Shown: positions 9,304 to 18,882, numbered from the stretch's first letter. The stretch: DNA of 64,000 nucleotides from Mesorhizobium waimense (GCF_003601975.1 NZ_QZWZ01000006.1:124001-188000); one strand, 5' to 3'. The notes: generated by a model from the letters alone, not told the origin. Numbers and translations are program-made.

Positions 9304-9322
9304 TGAATGAACTATTCAGTCA
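9304..9322. promoter_or_regulatory. Candidate TetR operator
   Basis: TGAATGAA, a 3-base spacer CTA, then TTCAGTCA: inverted arms matching at 7 of 8 positions. It lies between the TetR start (9283) and the divergent TRIC-like gene, in a local AT-rich stretch where the TetR promoter would be. Arm length and spacing suit a TetR-family dimer. Confidence 0.5.
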
Positions 9323-9511
9323 TTTAATTTGCCCGAAGTCAATCTCATTTCGCGGGATTCGAGGAAGTTGCGGGCATCGGCAGCAATCGCCGCGAAACCC
9401 GTCCAGGAAACTTGATGGCCTTAGCGCGATGACAACTGACCGGTAGCAACCAGATGGCTTCGTGCTATTCGCCGCTCGCTATTGCCTACTCACTATTTCA
9501 TTATTCACCCC

Positions 9512-10144
9512 ATGAACCCGATCGAGCTTCTCGACTATGCCGATGTCGCCGTCTTCGCGGCGACCGGGGCGCTTGCAGCCTCGCGCAAGCAGCTCGACAT
9601 TATCGGCTTCCTGTTCCTGGCCAGCGTCACCGCCATCGGCGGCGGCACGTTTCGCGACGTCATCCTCAACCTGCCGGTGTTCTGGGTCGCCAACTCCAGC
9701 TATGTGCTGATCTGCGCGGCGGTGGCGGTGCTGGTCTTCTTCAGCGCGCACCGCGTCGAGTCGCGCTGGAAACTGCTGCTTTGGCTCGACGCTATCGGCC
9801 TTGCCGCCTTTTCAGTGATGGGCGCGGCCAAGGGCCTGGCGATTACCGGTTCGCCGGTCGTCTCCGTCGTCACCGGCGTGCTGACGGCCACTTTCGGCGG
9901 AATACTGCGCGATCTGCTGGCCGGTGAGCCGTCGGTGCTTCTGCGGCCCGAGATCTACGTCACGGCCGCCCTTGCCGGCGCCACCCTCTTCACACTTGGC
10001 GATCTTGCGGGAATGCCGCCGCTGGCATCCGGTCTGGCGGGCTTTGCCGCGGCATTCCTGGTACGTGGCGGCGCGCTCAAATTCGGCTGGGCCTTCCCAT
10101 CCTACAAGAGCCGGCCCGGCCGGCGGCCGGAAGATATTCCGTGA
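9512..10144 (+). CDS. Trimeric intracellular cation (TRIC)-like channel, UPF0126/YicG family
   Basis: A 210-residue inner-membrane protein with seven predicted hydrophobic segments in two repeated UPF0126 halves (IGGGTFRDVIL near residue 46, and FGGILRDLLAGEPS in the second half). Bacterial members are structural homologs of eukaryotic TRIC potassium channels; YicG has also been linked to glycine uptake, so the cargo is open. ATG 9512 (MNPIELLDYADV) is taken as the start because an upstream TTG start would add ten atypical residues. The gene stands alone, divergent from tetR and convergent with the yjbR gene. Confidence 0.88.
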   Translation: MNPIELLDYADVAVFAATGALAASRKQLDIIGFLFLASVTAIGGGTFRDVILNLPVFWVANSSYVLICAAVAVLVFFSAHRVESRWKLLLWLDAIGLAAFSVMGAAKGLAITGSPVVSVVTGVLTATFGGILRDLLAGEPSVLLRPEIYVTAALAGATLFTLGDLAGMPPLASGLAGFAAAFLVRGGALKFGWAFPSYKSRPGRRPEDIP

Positions 10145-10147
10145 AAA

Positions 10148-10546
10148 TCAGGGTGCTGAGCGAGATGCCTGCCAGGCCTTGAGCAGCGCCTTCGGCGCTT
10201 GCGCCACAAAGGTGCGTTCGAGCCGGTGACGCAATTCGTCGGGTGCGATCACATGCACCCTGACGAGAATCGCCGGCCAACCCTTGTAGTGATCGGTCTC
10301 GAAATAGATGTCCGGTGCTGCCTCGAGCAGCATCTCCTTCTCGTCGAGCGGACACATCAAGACGATGGTGTCGGCATCCTTGACCCTGGCCAACAGCTTC
10401 TTGCCGACCTTCAGCGCCGGCGTGCCATAGGATGTGGTTTCGATGACGTCCGGCAGGTCGCTCACGGCAAGCCGCAATGCCTGCAATGCGCCGGAAAGAT
10501 CGTTGCCCAACGCCTCAGGCGGCGAAGCGCTGGGCTTCCCCGCCAT
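10148..10546 (-). CDS. MmcQ/YjbR family protein
   Basis: A 132-residue protein of the YjbR (CyaY-like fold) family, often called a DNA-binding protein although the role is poorly established. Typical features are VIETTSYGTPALKVGKKLLAR, the central DTIVLMCPLDEKE strand and Y-KGWPAILVRV. Its start lies inside the 3' end of olsB (32-base overlap), so the two are likely translationally coupled. Confidence 0.85.
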   Translation of the reverse strand: MAGKPSASPPEALGNDLSGALQALRLAVSDLPDVIETTSYGTPALKVGKKLLARVKDADTIVLMCPLDEKEMLLEAAPDIYFETDHYKGWPAILVRVHVIAPDELRHRLERTFVAQAPKALLKAWQASRSAP

Positions 10547-11402
10547 AGTAGTTGACGTAGCGGGCGCCGATCTCCTTGACCGGCATGACCACGAACACGT
10601 CGACGGTCGAGAATTCGTGATCGATGACGCAGCCGTCGCCGATGCGGGCGCCGACGCGCAGATAGCCCTTGACCAGCGGCGGCATCGCCGCGATCGCCGC
10701 CTTGGCGTTGACCGCCTCGATCGGCATCAGGTCCATGGAGCAATAGCGGCCGGCGACCGCCCTGACGTCCCAGGCCGAGTCGGTGCGGCAGTGATGGGCA
10801 AGATAGGTTAGCGCCTCGGCATGCGCCGCCGGCACGATGCCGTGGAACGAAGCGCAGCCGGTCATCACGCCGATGCCGTAATGGTTGATATAGGCCCAGA
10901 TGCCTTGCCACAGCGCCTCGATAGTGCGCTTGGAGCGATATTCCGGCAGGACGCAGGAGCGGCCGAGCTCGAGGAAGCGCTGGCCGGGGTGGCGCGCGAT
11001 CAGCTTGGTCAGTTCGAATTCGCCTTCGGAATAGAAGCCGCCAGCCGTCGCCGCGATTTCCTGCCGCAGCAGCCGGTAGGTGCCGACGATGCGGCGGTGC
11101 TCGGGGCCGGCAAGCGAGGTGTCGAGGACGAGCAGATGATCGCAGAGCGGGTCGAAGCGGTCGGCGTCGCGACGATCCTGCGCCTGGAACAGATCCTTCC
11201 TGGCGCCAAGCTCATCATAGAATACCCGATAGCGCACTTCCTGGGCGGCGGCGATTTCGGCCGCATTGCGCGCCAGGCGCACTTCGAGGTTGCCGATGCG
11301 GCCCAGAGGTGCCCCATTTGCGACGGCGTCGGCGGTCCGCGCGGCGAGCAGGGCGCCGCCGGCGTTCGGCCGAGTGTCACATTCCGGCATAACTGTATGC
11401 AC
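10515..11402 (-). CDS. olsB: OlsB-like L-ornithine N-alpha-acyltransferase (GNAT superfamily)
   Basis: A 295-residue acyltransferase resembling rhizobial OlsB, which transfers 3-hydroxyacyl from acyl-ACP to ornithine to form lyso-ornithine lipid, a phosphorus-free membrane lipid. The hallmark LGRIGNLEVRLARN and QEVRYRVFYDELGA segments are near the N-terminus; the ELGRSCVLPEYRSKRTI and YGIGVMTGCASFHG motifs form the acyl-donor site. The GTG at 11402 has AAGGAGA seven to eight bases upstream and is chosen over ATG 11390. olsA, which completes ornithine lipid synthesis, is not in the window. In rhizobia olsB is often induced by phosphate limitation; I did not identify a Pho box. Confidence 0.85.
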   Translation of the reverse strand: MHTVMPECDTRPNAGGALLAARTADAVANGAPLGRIGNLEVRLARNAAEIAAAQEVRYRVFYDELGARKDLFQAQDRRDADRFDPLCDHLLVLDTSLAGPEHRRIVGTYRLLRQEIAATAGGFYSEGEFELTKLIARHPGQRFLELGRSCVLPEYRSKRTIEALWQGIWAYINHYGIGVMTGCASFHGIVPAAHAEALTYLAHHCRTDSAWDVRAVAGRYCSMDLMPIEAVNAKAAIAAMPPLVKGYLRVGARIGDGCVIDHEFSTVDVFVVMPVKEIGARYVNYYGGEAQRFAA

Positions 11403-11565
11403 GAGTGATTCTCCTTCGAGCCATCCCTCTTGGCACGGGGATACGGTGTAGGTGCAACAGGATTGTGACAGTACCGTGATACGGCGCTACGGGCAATACT
11501 TCGTCGGCTGGCGAATACGCTCAACCGGCTACGTTTACGTGATGAGAGACAGCCGATGCGCGGTG

Positions 11566-13857
11566 TCAGGCCGCGACCTGACCCTCGACGGCATGGACCA
11601 GAGCGTCGGGGTCGAGAGGCTTGGTGACGAAGCCGCTGGCGCCGTGGGCGAGCACGGCGTGACGGGTCTTTTCCTGGCTATCGGCAGACAACACCATGAT
11701 CGGGACCGGCGGCACGGCCATTTCCTCCTCATGGCGACGGATGGCGGCGATCGCGTCCAGCCCGTCCATGACCGGCATATGCAGGTCCATCAGCACCACG
11801 TCGAAGCGATGCTTGAGCCCTGCATCGGTGATGGCCTCGACGGCGGCCTTGCCATTGCCGACCACCTTGACGCGATGCCCTGCCTTGAGAAGCGTGGCGC
11901 GGGCAAGCATGGCGTTGATGTCGTTGTCTTCGGCGATCAGCACCGACAGGCCATGCTCGCGGCGGCCAGCGCCGGCACGCACGGGCGGGGCGCCTTGCCT
12001 GTCCGATTTCGGCTGGGGAAGGGCCGGCGCATGGCTGGTCAACAGCACGCGCAGCAGCGTCTCGCCGCGCACCGGCCTGGCCAGGAAGGTGGCATAGCCA
12101 TTGGCGCGGAATTCGCCAAGCATGCCGCGATCCGTCGGCGCGATCAGCGTGATCGCCTCGCAATCGGTAAAGCCGTTTTGGCGCAAGCGCTTGAGCAGGC
12201 GCCCGTCACTGTTTTCCATCGCCGCATCGACCAGCAGCACGTCGCAGCCGGCGGCGAACGGTGTCGCCTGGGCAAGCGTCGTCGCCAGATCGACCGCGCC
12301 GCCATGGGCGCGGATGGTGCGGGCGATGGCGTCGGCCTCGATGGCGTTCTTCGAAACGATCACGGCGCGGCGGCCGGCCAAGATATTTTGCCGGTTCTGC
12401 GGCGGTTCGGTTGCCGAAGTGGCGGGGAGCTCGAAGACGAATTCTGATCCCTCGCCGAGCCGGCTCGACACCGAGATCGAGCCGCCCATGGCGTTGACCA
12501 GCCGCCTGGAGATGGCGAGGCCGAGGCCGGCGCCGCCATGCACCCGCGTCGAGGTGCCGTCAGACTGCTCGAACTCCTCGAAGATGCGCTCCATGTCCTC
12601 CTCGCGCAGGCCAGGACCGGTGTCGGAGACCGTGAAGCAGATACGGTCGGTGGTCTCGGTGCGCGCCCGCGCCACGCTCACCAGCACACCGCCGGTGTCG
12701 GTGAACTTGATGGCGTTGCCGATGAGGTTGAGCAGCACCTGCCGCACCCTGCCCGGGTCGGCGGTAATCATCTGCGGCACGTCGGGCTCGACGTGGCAAC
12801 CAAGGCCGATGTTCTTGCCGAAGGCGCGCGCCGCCATGAGCTCGATGATGTTGTCGGCGATCTCGCGCAGCGATGTCGGCTGCGGTTCCGGGTCGAAACG
12901 CCCGGCCTCGATCTTGGAATAGTCGAGCAGGTCCTCGATGAGCGCCAGTAGGGCGCTGGCCGAGGTCGAGACGGCGCCGACATAGGTCCGCTGTTCGGGC
13001 GACAGGTCGGTATCGACCAGGAGCTTGGCCATGCCCATGATGCCGTTCATCGGCGTGCGGATCTCATGGCTGACCGTGGCCAGGAAGCGCGACTTGGCCT
13101 GGCTGGCATATTCGGCTCGCTCGCGGGCGGTGATCAGCGAGGATTCGGCGCGCTTGCGGGCGGTGATGTCGCGGGCGATGGCGCGATGCGAGACGGCGCC
13201 ATTGTCCTTGTCGCGTACCGACAACTCGATCCAGGAAAACCAGCGCGGGCCGCTCGGCGTGCGAATGGCGACGTCGGTGGAGCTCAGGCATTCGTGATCC
13301 GAGAAGGCGGCGTCGGGAACGATGCCGACATCGATGCCAAGTTCGGATAAGGTCTTGCCGGAAAGGTGGCGCTGGTCGATCTCGACGAGATCGGCGAAAA
13401 CCTTGTTGGCATAGACGATGTTGCCGTCGCGATCGCGATGGACGACGAGATCGCCGAGTGCGTCGATCAACCCGCGGAAGCGTTCCTCGCTCTCCTGCAT
13501 CTCCCACATGCGGTCGGCCAGCGTCTCGATCTCGGCGCGGCTGCGCGCGGCGGTTTCATCGAGCAGGGCCGCCGCGCGGCGTTCATTGCGCTTGGCTCGC
13601 AGGTGCATGCCGAGGCCGGCCAGGCCGGTCGCCAGCAAACCGATGGTGACGAAGATCGGTGCGCCGGTCAGGTGAGCCAGCCCAGCCAGCACGGCGGTGG
13701 CGACGATCGTCAGGAAGGGCAGGCCTTCGGGATTGGCCGGCGGCGATGCCGGCACCAGCGGCGGCGCTGCGACAAGCAGCCGCTTTGGCACCTCGGGGCC
13801 GGGCCCGTCGACGCCTTTGGCACTGCCCGGGGCTCTGATGCCGGATTCCGCGATCAT
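11566..13857 (-). CDS. Hybrid sensor histidine kinase/response regulator with PAS domain
   Basis: A 763-residue membrane kinase. Order of parts: two hydrophobic segments at about residues 48-86 with almost no periplasmic loop, a coiled coil, a PAS domain (about 120-235), HisKA with the phosphoacceptor histidine in [12 protein letters not shown] (about 258), HATPase_c with the DTGPGL and GLGLAIS boxes, a degenerate first receiver (about 495-610, DVLLVDAAM), and a full C-terminal receiver with acceptor Asp in [13 protein letters not shown] (about 690). The lack of a large periplasmic domain suggests a cytosolic or membrane signal read by PAS. No partner regulator is adjacent, so output probably passes through a phosphotransferase elsewhere. 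Confidence 0.93.
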   Translation of the reverse strand: MIAESGIRAPGSAKGVDGPGPEVPKRLLVAAPPLVPASPPANPEGLPFLTIVATAVLAGLAHLTGAPIFVTIGLLATGLAGLGMHLRAKRNERRAAALLDETAARSRAEIETLADRMWEMQESEERFRGLIDALGDLVVHRDRDGNIVYANKVFADLVEIDQRHLSGKTLSELGIDVGIVPDAAFSDHECLSSTDVAIRTPSGPRWFSWIELSVRDKDNGAVSHRAIARDITARKRAESSLITARERAEYASQAKSRFLATVSHEIRTPMNGIMGMAKLLVDTDLSPEQRTYVGAVSTSASALLALIEDLLDYSKIEAGRFDPEPQPTSLREIADNIIELMAARAFGKNIGLGCHVEPDVPQMITADPGRVRQVLLNLIGNAIKFTDTGGVLVSVARARTETTDRICFTVSDTGPGLREEDMERIFEEFEQSDGTSTRVHGGAGLGLAISRRLVNAMGGSISVSSRLGEGSEFVFELPATSATEPPQNRQNILAGRRAVIVSKNAIEADAIARTIRAHGGAVDLATTLAQATPFAAGCDVLLVDAAMENSDGRLLKRLRQNGFTDCEAITLIAPTDRGMLGEFRANGYATFLARPVRGETLLRVLLTSHAPALPQPKSDRQGAPPVRAGAGRREHGLSVLIAEDNDINAMLARATLLKAGHRVKVVGNGKAAVEAITDAGLKHRFDVVLMDLHMPVMDGLDAIAAIRRHEEEMAVPPVPIMVLSADSQEKTRHAVLAHGASGFVTKPLDPDALVHAVEGQVAA

Positions 13858-13937
13858 GCGGAAAGCCTTGCCATAGAGAGATTATGGAAGATTGCGGCGG
13901 ATCGTTCGAATTTTAGCGGTCGCGCCGTTTTGCCTTG

Positions 13938-14933
13938 TCAGCGCTGCATATCGACCACGACACGGCCCCTGATCTTGCCGTCGACGATGTCGCGCGCGGC
14001 ATCTATGATACCGTCGAATCCGATGGTCGTGGACAGCGTGGCGAGCTTCTTGTGGTCGAGATCGGTGCCGATGCGACGCCATGCCTCGAGGCGAACCGGC
14101 TTCGGCGCCATGACCGAATCGATGCCGAGCAGCGAGACGCCGCGCAGGATGAACGGCGCGACGCTCGCCGGGAGGTCCATGCCGCCGGCCAGACCGCAGG
14201 CGGCGACCGCGCCGCCATAGGAGGTCATCGACAGCACATTGGCCAGCGTATGGCTGCCGACCGCATCGACGCCGCCGGCCCAGCGCTCCTTGGCCAGCGG
14301 CTTTGCCGGCTGGGTCAACTCATCGCGCGAGATCACCTCGGCAGCGCCGAGATCGATCAGATAGGGGCTTTCGGCATTGCGGCCAGTCGAGGCGATGACA
14401 TGGTAGCCGAGGCTGGACAGGAGCGAGACCGCGACCGAGCCGACGCCGCCGGCAGCACCGGTCACCACCACCGGGCCGCGATCGGGCACGATGCCGTGCC
14501 TTTCGAGCGCAATGACGCAAAGCATGGCGGTATAGCCTGCCGTGCCGACCGCCATCGCATCATGCGGGCTCATGCCCTCAGGCAACGGCACCAGCCAGTC
14601 GCCGTTGACGCGCGCGCGGCCGGCATAGGCGCCGAAATGCGTCTCGCCGACGCCCCAACCGTTCAGGATGACCTTGTCGCCCTTGCGCCAATCGGCGTGG
14701 GAGGAGGAGATGACCGTGCCTGCGAAATCGATGCCGGGCACCAGAGGCCAGCGGCGGATGACCGGCGCCTTGCCGGTGATGGCCAGCCCATCCTTGTAGT
14801 TCACCGTCGTCGCCTCGACCGCGACGGTGACGTCGCCTTCCATCAACTCGGCCTCGGTGAGGTCGGTCACCACCACCGACTGTTTTTTCTCTGCGTCGCG
14901 TGAAACGAGGATGGTTTTGAAGGTTTCGGGCAT
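13938..14933 (-). CDS. MDR-family NADPH oxidoreductase, YhdH/AcuI type (acryloyl-CoA reductase-like)
   Basis: A 331-residue medium-chain dehydrogenase/reductase of the YhdH/YhfP/AcuI branch. It has the [11 protein letters not shown] and [12 protein letters not shown] motifs, the Rossmann motif [16 protein letters not shown] near residue 153, and no structural zinc cysteines. AcuI reduces acryloyl-CoA to propionyl-CoA in 3-hydroxypropionate and DMSP metabolism; in this genome that role is plausible but unproven. GAGGGG lies close before ATG 14933. It stands as a single gene between the kinase and lspA, all on the minus strand. Confidence 0.85.
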   Translation of the reverse strand: MPETFKTILVSRDAEKKQSVVVTDLTEAELMEGDVTVAVEATTVNYKDGLAITGKAPVIRRWPLVPGIDFAGTVISSSHADWRKGDKVILNGWGVGETHFGAYAGRARVNGDWLVPLPEGMSPHDAMAVGTAGYTAMLCVIALERHGIVPDRGPVVVTGAAGGVGSVAVSLLSSLGYHVIASTGRNAESPYLIDLGAAEVISRDELTQPAKPLAKERWAGGVDAVGSHTLANVLSMTSYGGAVAACGLAGGMDLPASVAPFILRGVSLLGIDSVMAPKPVRLEAWRRIGTDLDHKKLATLSTTIGFDGIIDAARDIVDGKIRGRVVVDMQR

Positions 14934-15026
14934 TTTGTCCCCTCGGTCTGGATACGCGGACTGTGCGTCGACGGCCCGGCGAGGTCAATCTTTCAAGGGA
15001 GTAGGGCTTTCAAGAGAGTCGGCCGT

Positions 15027-15515
15027 TCAGGCGTCCGGCCCCTGGGGTTTGGCCTCGCGCCGCCAGCCGATCAATTCGTCGAAGACGACGAGTGCTGCGC
15101 CAACCGAGATGAAGGCGTCGGCGAGGTTGAAGACGGCGAAGGACCACACCGGCGTATGAAACAGGATGTAGTCGATGACGTGGCCATAGACGGCGCGGTC
15201 GATCAGATTGCCGAGCGCGCCGCCGATGATCAGGGCAAAGCCAATCCGGGAAAGGACATGGCCGGCCGGCGTGCGCATTGCGAGATAGAGCACGAAAGCG
15301 ACGACGAGGGCGGCAATCACCACCAGGCCGGTGTCGCCGAAGGACGAGAACATCGAGAAGGCGATGCCGGTGTTGTAGGTGCGAAAAAGCGCCAGGAAGG
15401 GCAGGACATCGACCTTCTCCTGAAAGGCGAGACCGGTCTCCACCAGCTGCTTTATCCACTGGTCGAGCCCGATTGCGACGACGACCAGCAGGGCGTAGGG
15501 GGACCATGACTTCAC
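15027..15515 (-). CDS. lspA: Lipoprotein signal peptidase (signal peptidase II)
   Basis: A 162-residue inner-membrane aspartyl protease that cleaves prolipoprotein signal peptides after lipidation. Four hydrophobic segments are present, and both catalytic aspartates are seen in GGALGNLIDRAVYG and FAVFNLADAFISVG. Translation starts at GTG 15515 with AGAGGA nine bases upstream; there is no better ATG. In rhizobia lspA often lies next to the SpoU-type methyltransferase, as here, although a palindromic repeat (15539-15581) separates them. Confidence 0.96.
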   Translation of the reverse strand: MKSWSPYALLVVVAIGLDQWIKQLVETGLAFQEKVDVLPFLALFRTYNTGIAFSMFSSFGDTGLVVIAALVVAFVLYLAMRTPAGHVLSRIGFALIIGGALGNLIDRAVYGHVIDYILFHTPVWSFAVFNLADAFISVGAALVVFDELIGWRREAKPQGPDA

Positions 15516-15538
15516 GATTTGGTGTCCTCTTGCCTTAT

Positions 15539-15581
15539 CATGATCTTGTCCGAAAACCGGACGCCACTTTTCGGGATCATG
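15539..15581. repeat. Palindromic intergenic repeat of rhizobial type
   Basis: CATGATC at 15539-15545 and GATCATG at 15575-15581 are terminal inverted repeats. Between them TCCGAAAA and TTTTCGGG pair into a long imperfect hairpin. I recognise this as a highly repeated intergenic palindrome of rhizobia, known to me by sight rather than by a named database entry. It fills the lspA-methyltransferase gap and ends three bases before the methyltransferase stop. Confidence 0.7.
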
Positions 15582-15583
15582 GT

Positions 15584-16429
15584 CTAGTCCGGCCCCAACT
15601 TCAGCGCGCCGCGTCGGATCTCGAACAGCATGACGCCGGTGGCGACGGCAAGATTGAGCGAATCCGCGCGGCCGGCCTGCGGAATCCTGAGCAGCCGGTC
15701 GCAGCTTTCGGCGAGGCTGTCTGGCAGGCCCTGCTGTTCGTTACCCATCAGCAAGAGCACCGGGCCCCTGGCAAAGTCGACCGAGCGGTAGTCGACCGCG
15801 CCTTTCAGATGCGTCCCGGCGACGAGGCCGGAAAAGCTCTTTCGCCAGGCGAGGAACGATTCGGGCGTCGCCTTGGCAACAGGCACGGCGAAGATCGAGC
15901 CCATGGTGGCGCGCACGGTCTCGACGGAGAACGGATCGGTGGTTTCGCCGACCAGGATGACGCCTTTGGCGCCGACGGCATCGACGGTGCGGATGACGGT
16001 GCCGAGATTGCCGGGGTCGCGCACCCGGTCGAGCGCCACCCAGACATCGCCATCCCTGGCGCGGATGTCCTTGAGCGGCAGGATCTTTTGCGCAAAGACG
16101 CCGACCACCATTTGCGGATTGTCGCGGCGGGTAATCGCCGTCAGCACCTTTTCCGAAACTTCGAGCACGGTGCCGCCGGCGGCGACCGTGCGTGCCGCAA
16201 CCTTTTCGACTGCAGCGTTGCCGCGCCCGGCCTTGGCGAAGACCAGCGTCTTGATCGACCAGCCGAGGTCGAGCGCGTCGATGACCAGCTTCAGGCCCTC
16301 GGCCATGAAGGCATTCTGCTGGTCGCGGAATTTCTTCAAGGCGAGCGCCTTGATGTCCTTGACCAGCGGATTGGCGAGGCTTGTGACTTCCTTCACCTGC
16401 CCCGGTGCGCCTGCGTGCCGCTCGCTCAT
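15584..16429 (-). CDS. TrmH/SpoU family RNA 2'-O-methyltransferase
   Basis: A 281-residue SPOUT methyltransferase. The N-terminal substrate-binding domain (about residues 1-110, AFMAEGLKLVIDAL) is followed by the trefoil-knot SpoU domain with motif 1 DPGNLGTVIRTVDAVGA, motif 2 VLLLMGNEQQGLPD and motif 3 LRIPQAGRADSLNLAVATGVMLFEI. It methylates a ribose in rRNA or tRNA; the site cannot be told from sequence (RlmB-like is most likely). Its start abuts the stop of the upstream methyltransferase gene with no gap, so they form one operon. Confidence 0.92.
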   Translation of the reverse strand: MSERHAGAPGQVKEVTSLANPLVKDIKALALKKFRDQQNAFMAEGLKLVIDALDLGWSIKTLVFAKAGRGNAAVEKVAARTVAAGGTVLEVSEKVLTAITRRDNPQMVVGVFAQKILPLKDIRARDGDVWVALDRVRDPGNLGTVIRTVDAVGAKGVILVGETTDPFSVETVRATMGSIFAVPVAKATPESFLAWRKSFSGLVAGTHLKGAVDYRSVDFARGPVLLLMGNEQQGLPDSLAESCDRLLRIPQAGRADSLNLAVATGVMLFEIRRGALKLGPD

Positions 16430-17527
16430 TCAGGCCACCCAGCGAGAGAACAGCGAGGTCGACAGCGCCCGGCCGGCGGATTTCTCGCGGATGATCAGTT
16501 CGCCCGACTCCACCGTGCCGCCCATGCCGGCAAAGGTGTCGCGCATCAGAGCGTGGATGGCGAAGAAGGAGGCGCGGATCGAATAGGCGGTCAGCACCAC
16601 GGCAAGCGGTTTTGGAGTCAGGATCGCGCGGCAAAGGTCGGTCAACCCGGGCAGATCCTCGAACAATTGCCAGACCTCGCCCTTGGGGCCGCGGCCATAG
16701 GCGGGCGGGTCGAACAGGACGATGTCGTAGCGGCTGCCGCGGCGTTCCTCGCGCTCGGCGAATTTCACCGCGTCGTCGACGATCCAGCGGATCGGCTTGT
16801 TGCCGAGCCCAGCCATTTCCTGGTTCTCGCGGGCCCAGCCGATCGCCTTCTTAGAGGCATCGACATGGGTGACCTCGGCCCCGGCGCGAGCCGCCACCAG
16901 CGAGGCAAGCCCGGTGTAGCCGAACAGGTTCAGCACCTTGACCGGCCGCTTGGCCGCCGCGATCAGGCCGGCCATGTGATCCCAGTGCGAGGCCTGCTCG
17001 GGAAAGACGCCGACATGGCGAAACGAGGTGAAGCGGCCGAGATAGTCGATGCCGTCATGCTTCATCGGCCAGGTCTCGCCGAGCGGCGTGCTGGGGAAGC
17101 GCCAGCGGCCGATGCCTTCCTCGTCGGTGTCGCCGGTGAAGATGGCGTCAGCGCGCTCCCAGTCTCTTGCCGGCAGCGCCTTCTGCCAGATCGCCTGCCC
17201 CTCGGGCCGCACGATACGATAGGGGCCATATTGCTCGAGCTTTTGCCCGGCCCCGCTGTCGAGCAGCGCATAGTCGGCGTTGGGAGCGACTTGGAGGATC
17301 AGCGGCAGCCGTTCGGCGGGCAGGACACCGTCGCGGCGGGAAAGGATGCGCGGCGTGTTTTTCGGTTCGGAGCGGTTCTGTGGCTCCGGTCTTCCCGTCG
17401 AGCCAGCCTCGCGCGGACGCGCCTGCGGAGCGCCGGCTTTGTCAGGCTGGCGCGGGCGTTTGTCGCGGTTTCGGTCGCGAAAGGATTTCAAGAAAAGTCT
17501 CCGGAAACGGCAGGCCGCTTTTGACAT
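16430..17527 (-). CDS. Class I SAM-dependent RNA methyltransferase, RlmI/RlmL-like
   Basis: A 365-residue methyltransferase. Residues 1-50 are a basic, R/K/P-rich tail; the middle contains LILQVAPNADYALLDSGAGQKLEQYG; the Rossmann domain has motif I VLNLFGYTGLASLVAARAG, an acidic loop THVDASKKAI, and the catalytic DIVLFDPPAYGRGPKGE. The open frame runs much farther upstream, over an unrelated gene on the other strand; ATG 17527 is the first start consistent with the family, though its ribosome site is weak. It probably methylates a base in large-subunit rRNA. It is divergent from the WYL regulator. Confidence 0.85.
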   Translation of the reverse strand: MSKAACRFRRLFLKSFRDRNRDKRPRQPDKAGAPQARPREAGSTGRPEPQNRSEPKNTPRILSRRDGVLPAERLPLILQVAPNADYALLDSGAGQKLEQYGPYRIVRPEGQAIWQKALPARDWERADAIFTGDTDEEGIGRWRFPSTPLGETWPMKHDGIDYLGRFTSFRHVGVFPEQASHWDHMAGLIAAAKRPVKVLNLFGYTGLASLVAARAGAEVTHVDASKKAIGWARENQEMAGLGNKPIRWIVDDAVKFAEREERRGSRYDIVLFDPPAYGRGPKGEVWQLFEDLPGLTDLCRAILTPKPLAVVLTAYSIRASFFAIHALMRDTFAGMGGTVESGELIIREKSAGRALSTSLFSRWVA

Positions 17528-17626
17528 AGGGCCACCGGCTTCGCAACACGATGGTCGGCAGGCTTGGGCGCCGTTTGCGCCACCCCGCAATGGACCTCGC
17601 CTGAAGAAACAGGCAAATCTGCGTCG

Positions 17627-18325
17627 ATGTCCCGCTCCGAACGCCTGCTTGACCTGATCCAGATCCTGCGCCGCCATCGCCGGCCGGTCAGCGGGCGCAC
17701 GCTCGCGAGTGAAATGGGTGTCTCGATCCGCACGCTCTACCGCGACATCGCCACGCTGCAGGGGCAGGGCGCGTCGATAGAGGGCGAGGCAGGACTTGGC
17801 TATGTGCTCAAGCCCGGCTTCATGCTGCCGCCGCTGATGTTCACAGACGAGGAGATCGAGGCGATCGTGCTTGGCTCGCGCTGGGTAGCCAAGCAGCCGG
17901 ATTCGCGGCTGTCGGCCGCCGCGACCGACGCGCTGGCCAAGATCGCCGCCGTGCTGCCGGACGATCTGCGCGAGGAACTCGATGCGAGCACGCTGCTTGT
18001 CGGGCCGGCCGCTGGCGCCGTCGAAGGCATAGATCTCGGCCTGGTGCGGCAGGCTATCCGCAACGAGCGCAAGCTCGGCTTCCTCTACCGCGACGCCGGC
18101 GGGGCTGCCTCGGAGCGCGTGGTCTGGCCGTTTGCGCTCGGCTTCTTCGACAAGGTGCGGGTCGTGGTGGCCTGGTGCGAGACGCGGCAGGATTTTCGCC
18201 ACTTTCGCGCTGATCGGATCTCGGGGCTCAACGCCACCGACATCCGCTACCCGCGCCGGCGGCAGGCCTTGCTGAGGGAGTGGCGAGCGACGCTCGATGT
18301 GCCACGGCGCGGGCCGGGCGATTGA
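17627..18325 (+). CDS. YafY-type WYL-domain transcriptional regulator
   Basis: A 232-residue regulator with an N-terminal helix-turn-helix (HTH_11; SRSERLLDLIQILRR ... LASEMGVSIRTLYRDI, residues 1-60) and a C-terminal WYL domain (about 135-215) that often senses nucleotides or small ligands. ATG 17627 is chosen because the alignment to the family begins at MSRSERLL; the upstream in-frame ATG would add an unrelated leader. The VOC gene follows 99 bases downstream on the same strand. YafY and VOC genes are common neighbours, so the pair is likely co-regulated. Confidence 0.9.
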   Translation: MSRSERLLDLIQILRRHRRPVSGRTLASEMGVSIRTLYRDIATLQGQGASIEGEAGLGYVLKPGFMLPPLMFTDEEIEAIVLGSRWVAKQPDSRLSAAATDALAKIAAVLPDDLREELDASTLLVGPAAGAVEGIDLGLVRQAIRNERKLGFLYRDAGGAASERVVWPFALGFFDKVRVVVAWCETRQDFRHFRADRISGLNATDIRYPRRRQALLREWRATLDVPRRGPGD

Positions 18326-18424
18326 TCCGGGTCGAGTTTTTTTCGTGTTCTTCCGATCGGCTGCTGCCAGAATCTGACAGTGGCCGCGCCTATGCTTCTC
18401 CAATCGAAATCTTGGAGAACAGAC

Positions 18425-18802
18425 ATGAATACCCCCAATTTCGTTATCCTCTATGTCGACAGCCCGGAGCGCAGCGGTGCCTTCTACGGGGCGCTGCTCG
18501 GACGCCAGCCGGTCGAGGCGTCGCCGACTTTCGTGCTGTTCGTGCTCGACGGCGGCTTCAAGCTCGGCCTGTGGTCGCGCCACACGGTGGAGCCGGCGGC
18601 CGCGGCGGCGGGCGGCGGTGCTGAACTCGTCTTTGCTCTGGACACGTCCTATGCGGTCGATGCTGCCCATCAAGGCTGGACCGAACGCGGCCTGAACATC
18701 CTGCAGGCGCCGACCGACATGGATTTCGGCCGCACCTTTGTCGCGCTCGACCCCGACAATCACCGGCTGCGCGTCTACTGGCTGAATGAGGCGGGCCAGT
18801 AG
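18425..18802 (+). CDS. VOC family (glyoxalase/bleomycin resistance) protein
   Basis: A 125-residue protein of the vicinal oxygen chelate superfamily with paired beta-alpha-beta-beta-beta modules. The first, starting NFVILYVDSPERSGAFYGALLG, supplies the dimer core; the second ends FVALDPDNHRLRVYWL. ATG 18425 with GGAGAAC upstream is preferred over ATG 18380. Members include glyoxalases, dioxygenases and antibiotic-binding proteins, so the substrate is open. The TAG stop at 18800-18802 lies inside the first unit of an 8-bp tandem repeat. Confidence 0.85.
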   Translation: MNTPNFVILYVDSPERSGAFYGALLGRQPVEASPTFVLFVLDGGFKLGLWSRHTVEPAAAAAGGGAELVFALDTSYAVDAAHQGWTERGLNILQAPTDMDFGRTFVALDPDNHRLRVYWLNEAGQ

Positions 18803-18882
18803 GGCAGTAGGGCAGTAGGGCAGTAGGGCAGTAGGGCAGTAGGGCAGTAGGGCAGTAGGGCAGTAGGGCAGTAGGGCAGTAG
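18797..18882. repeat. 8-bp tandem repeat (microsatellite), 10.75 units
   Basis: Uninterrupted repeats of CAGTAGGG: ten full units and a partial CAGTAG. The stop codon of the VOC gene is in the first unit, so unit number cannot alter that protein. The array lies between the convergent VOC and ornithine cyclodeaminase genes. Confidence 0.97.

Noticed and set aside
15278..17524. A 748-codon plus-strand frame antisense to lspA and the two RNA methyltransferases
   Set aside because: Shadow frame: no family similarity, and the minus strand encodes three recognised enzymes.
16430..18763. A 777-codon minus-strand frame spanning the methyltransferase and both genes upstream
   Set aside because: Only the 3' part (16430-17527) matches a protein family. 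The rest is antisense to the WYL regulator and VOC genes and has the composition of a high-GC shadow frame.
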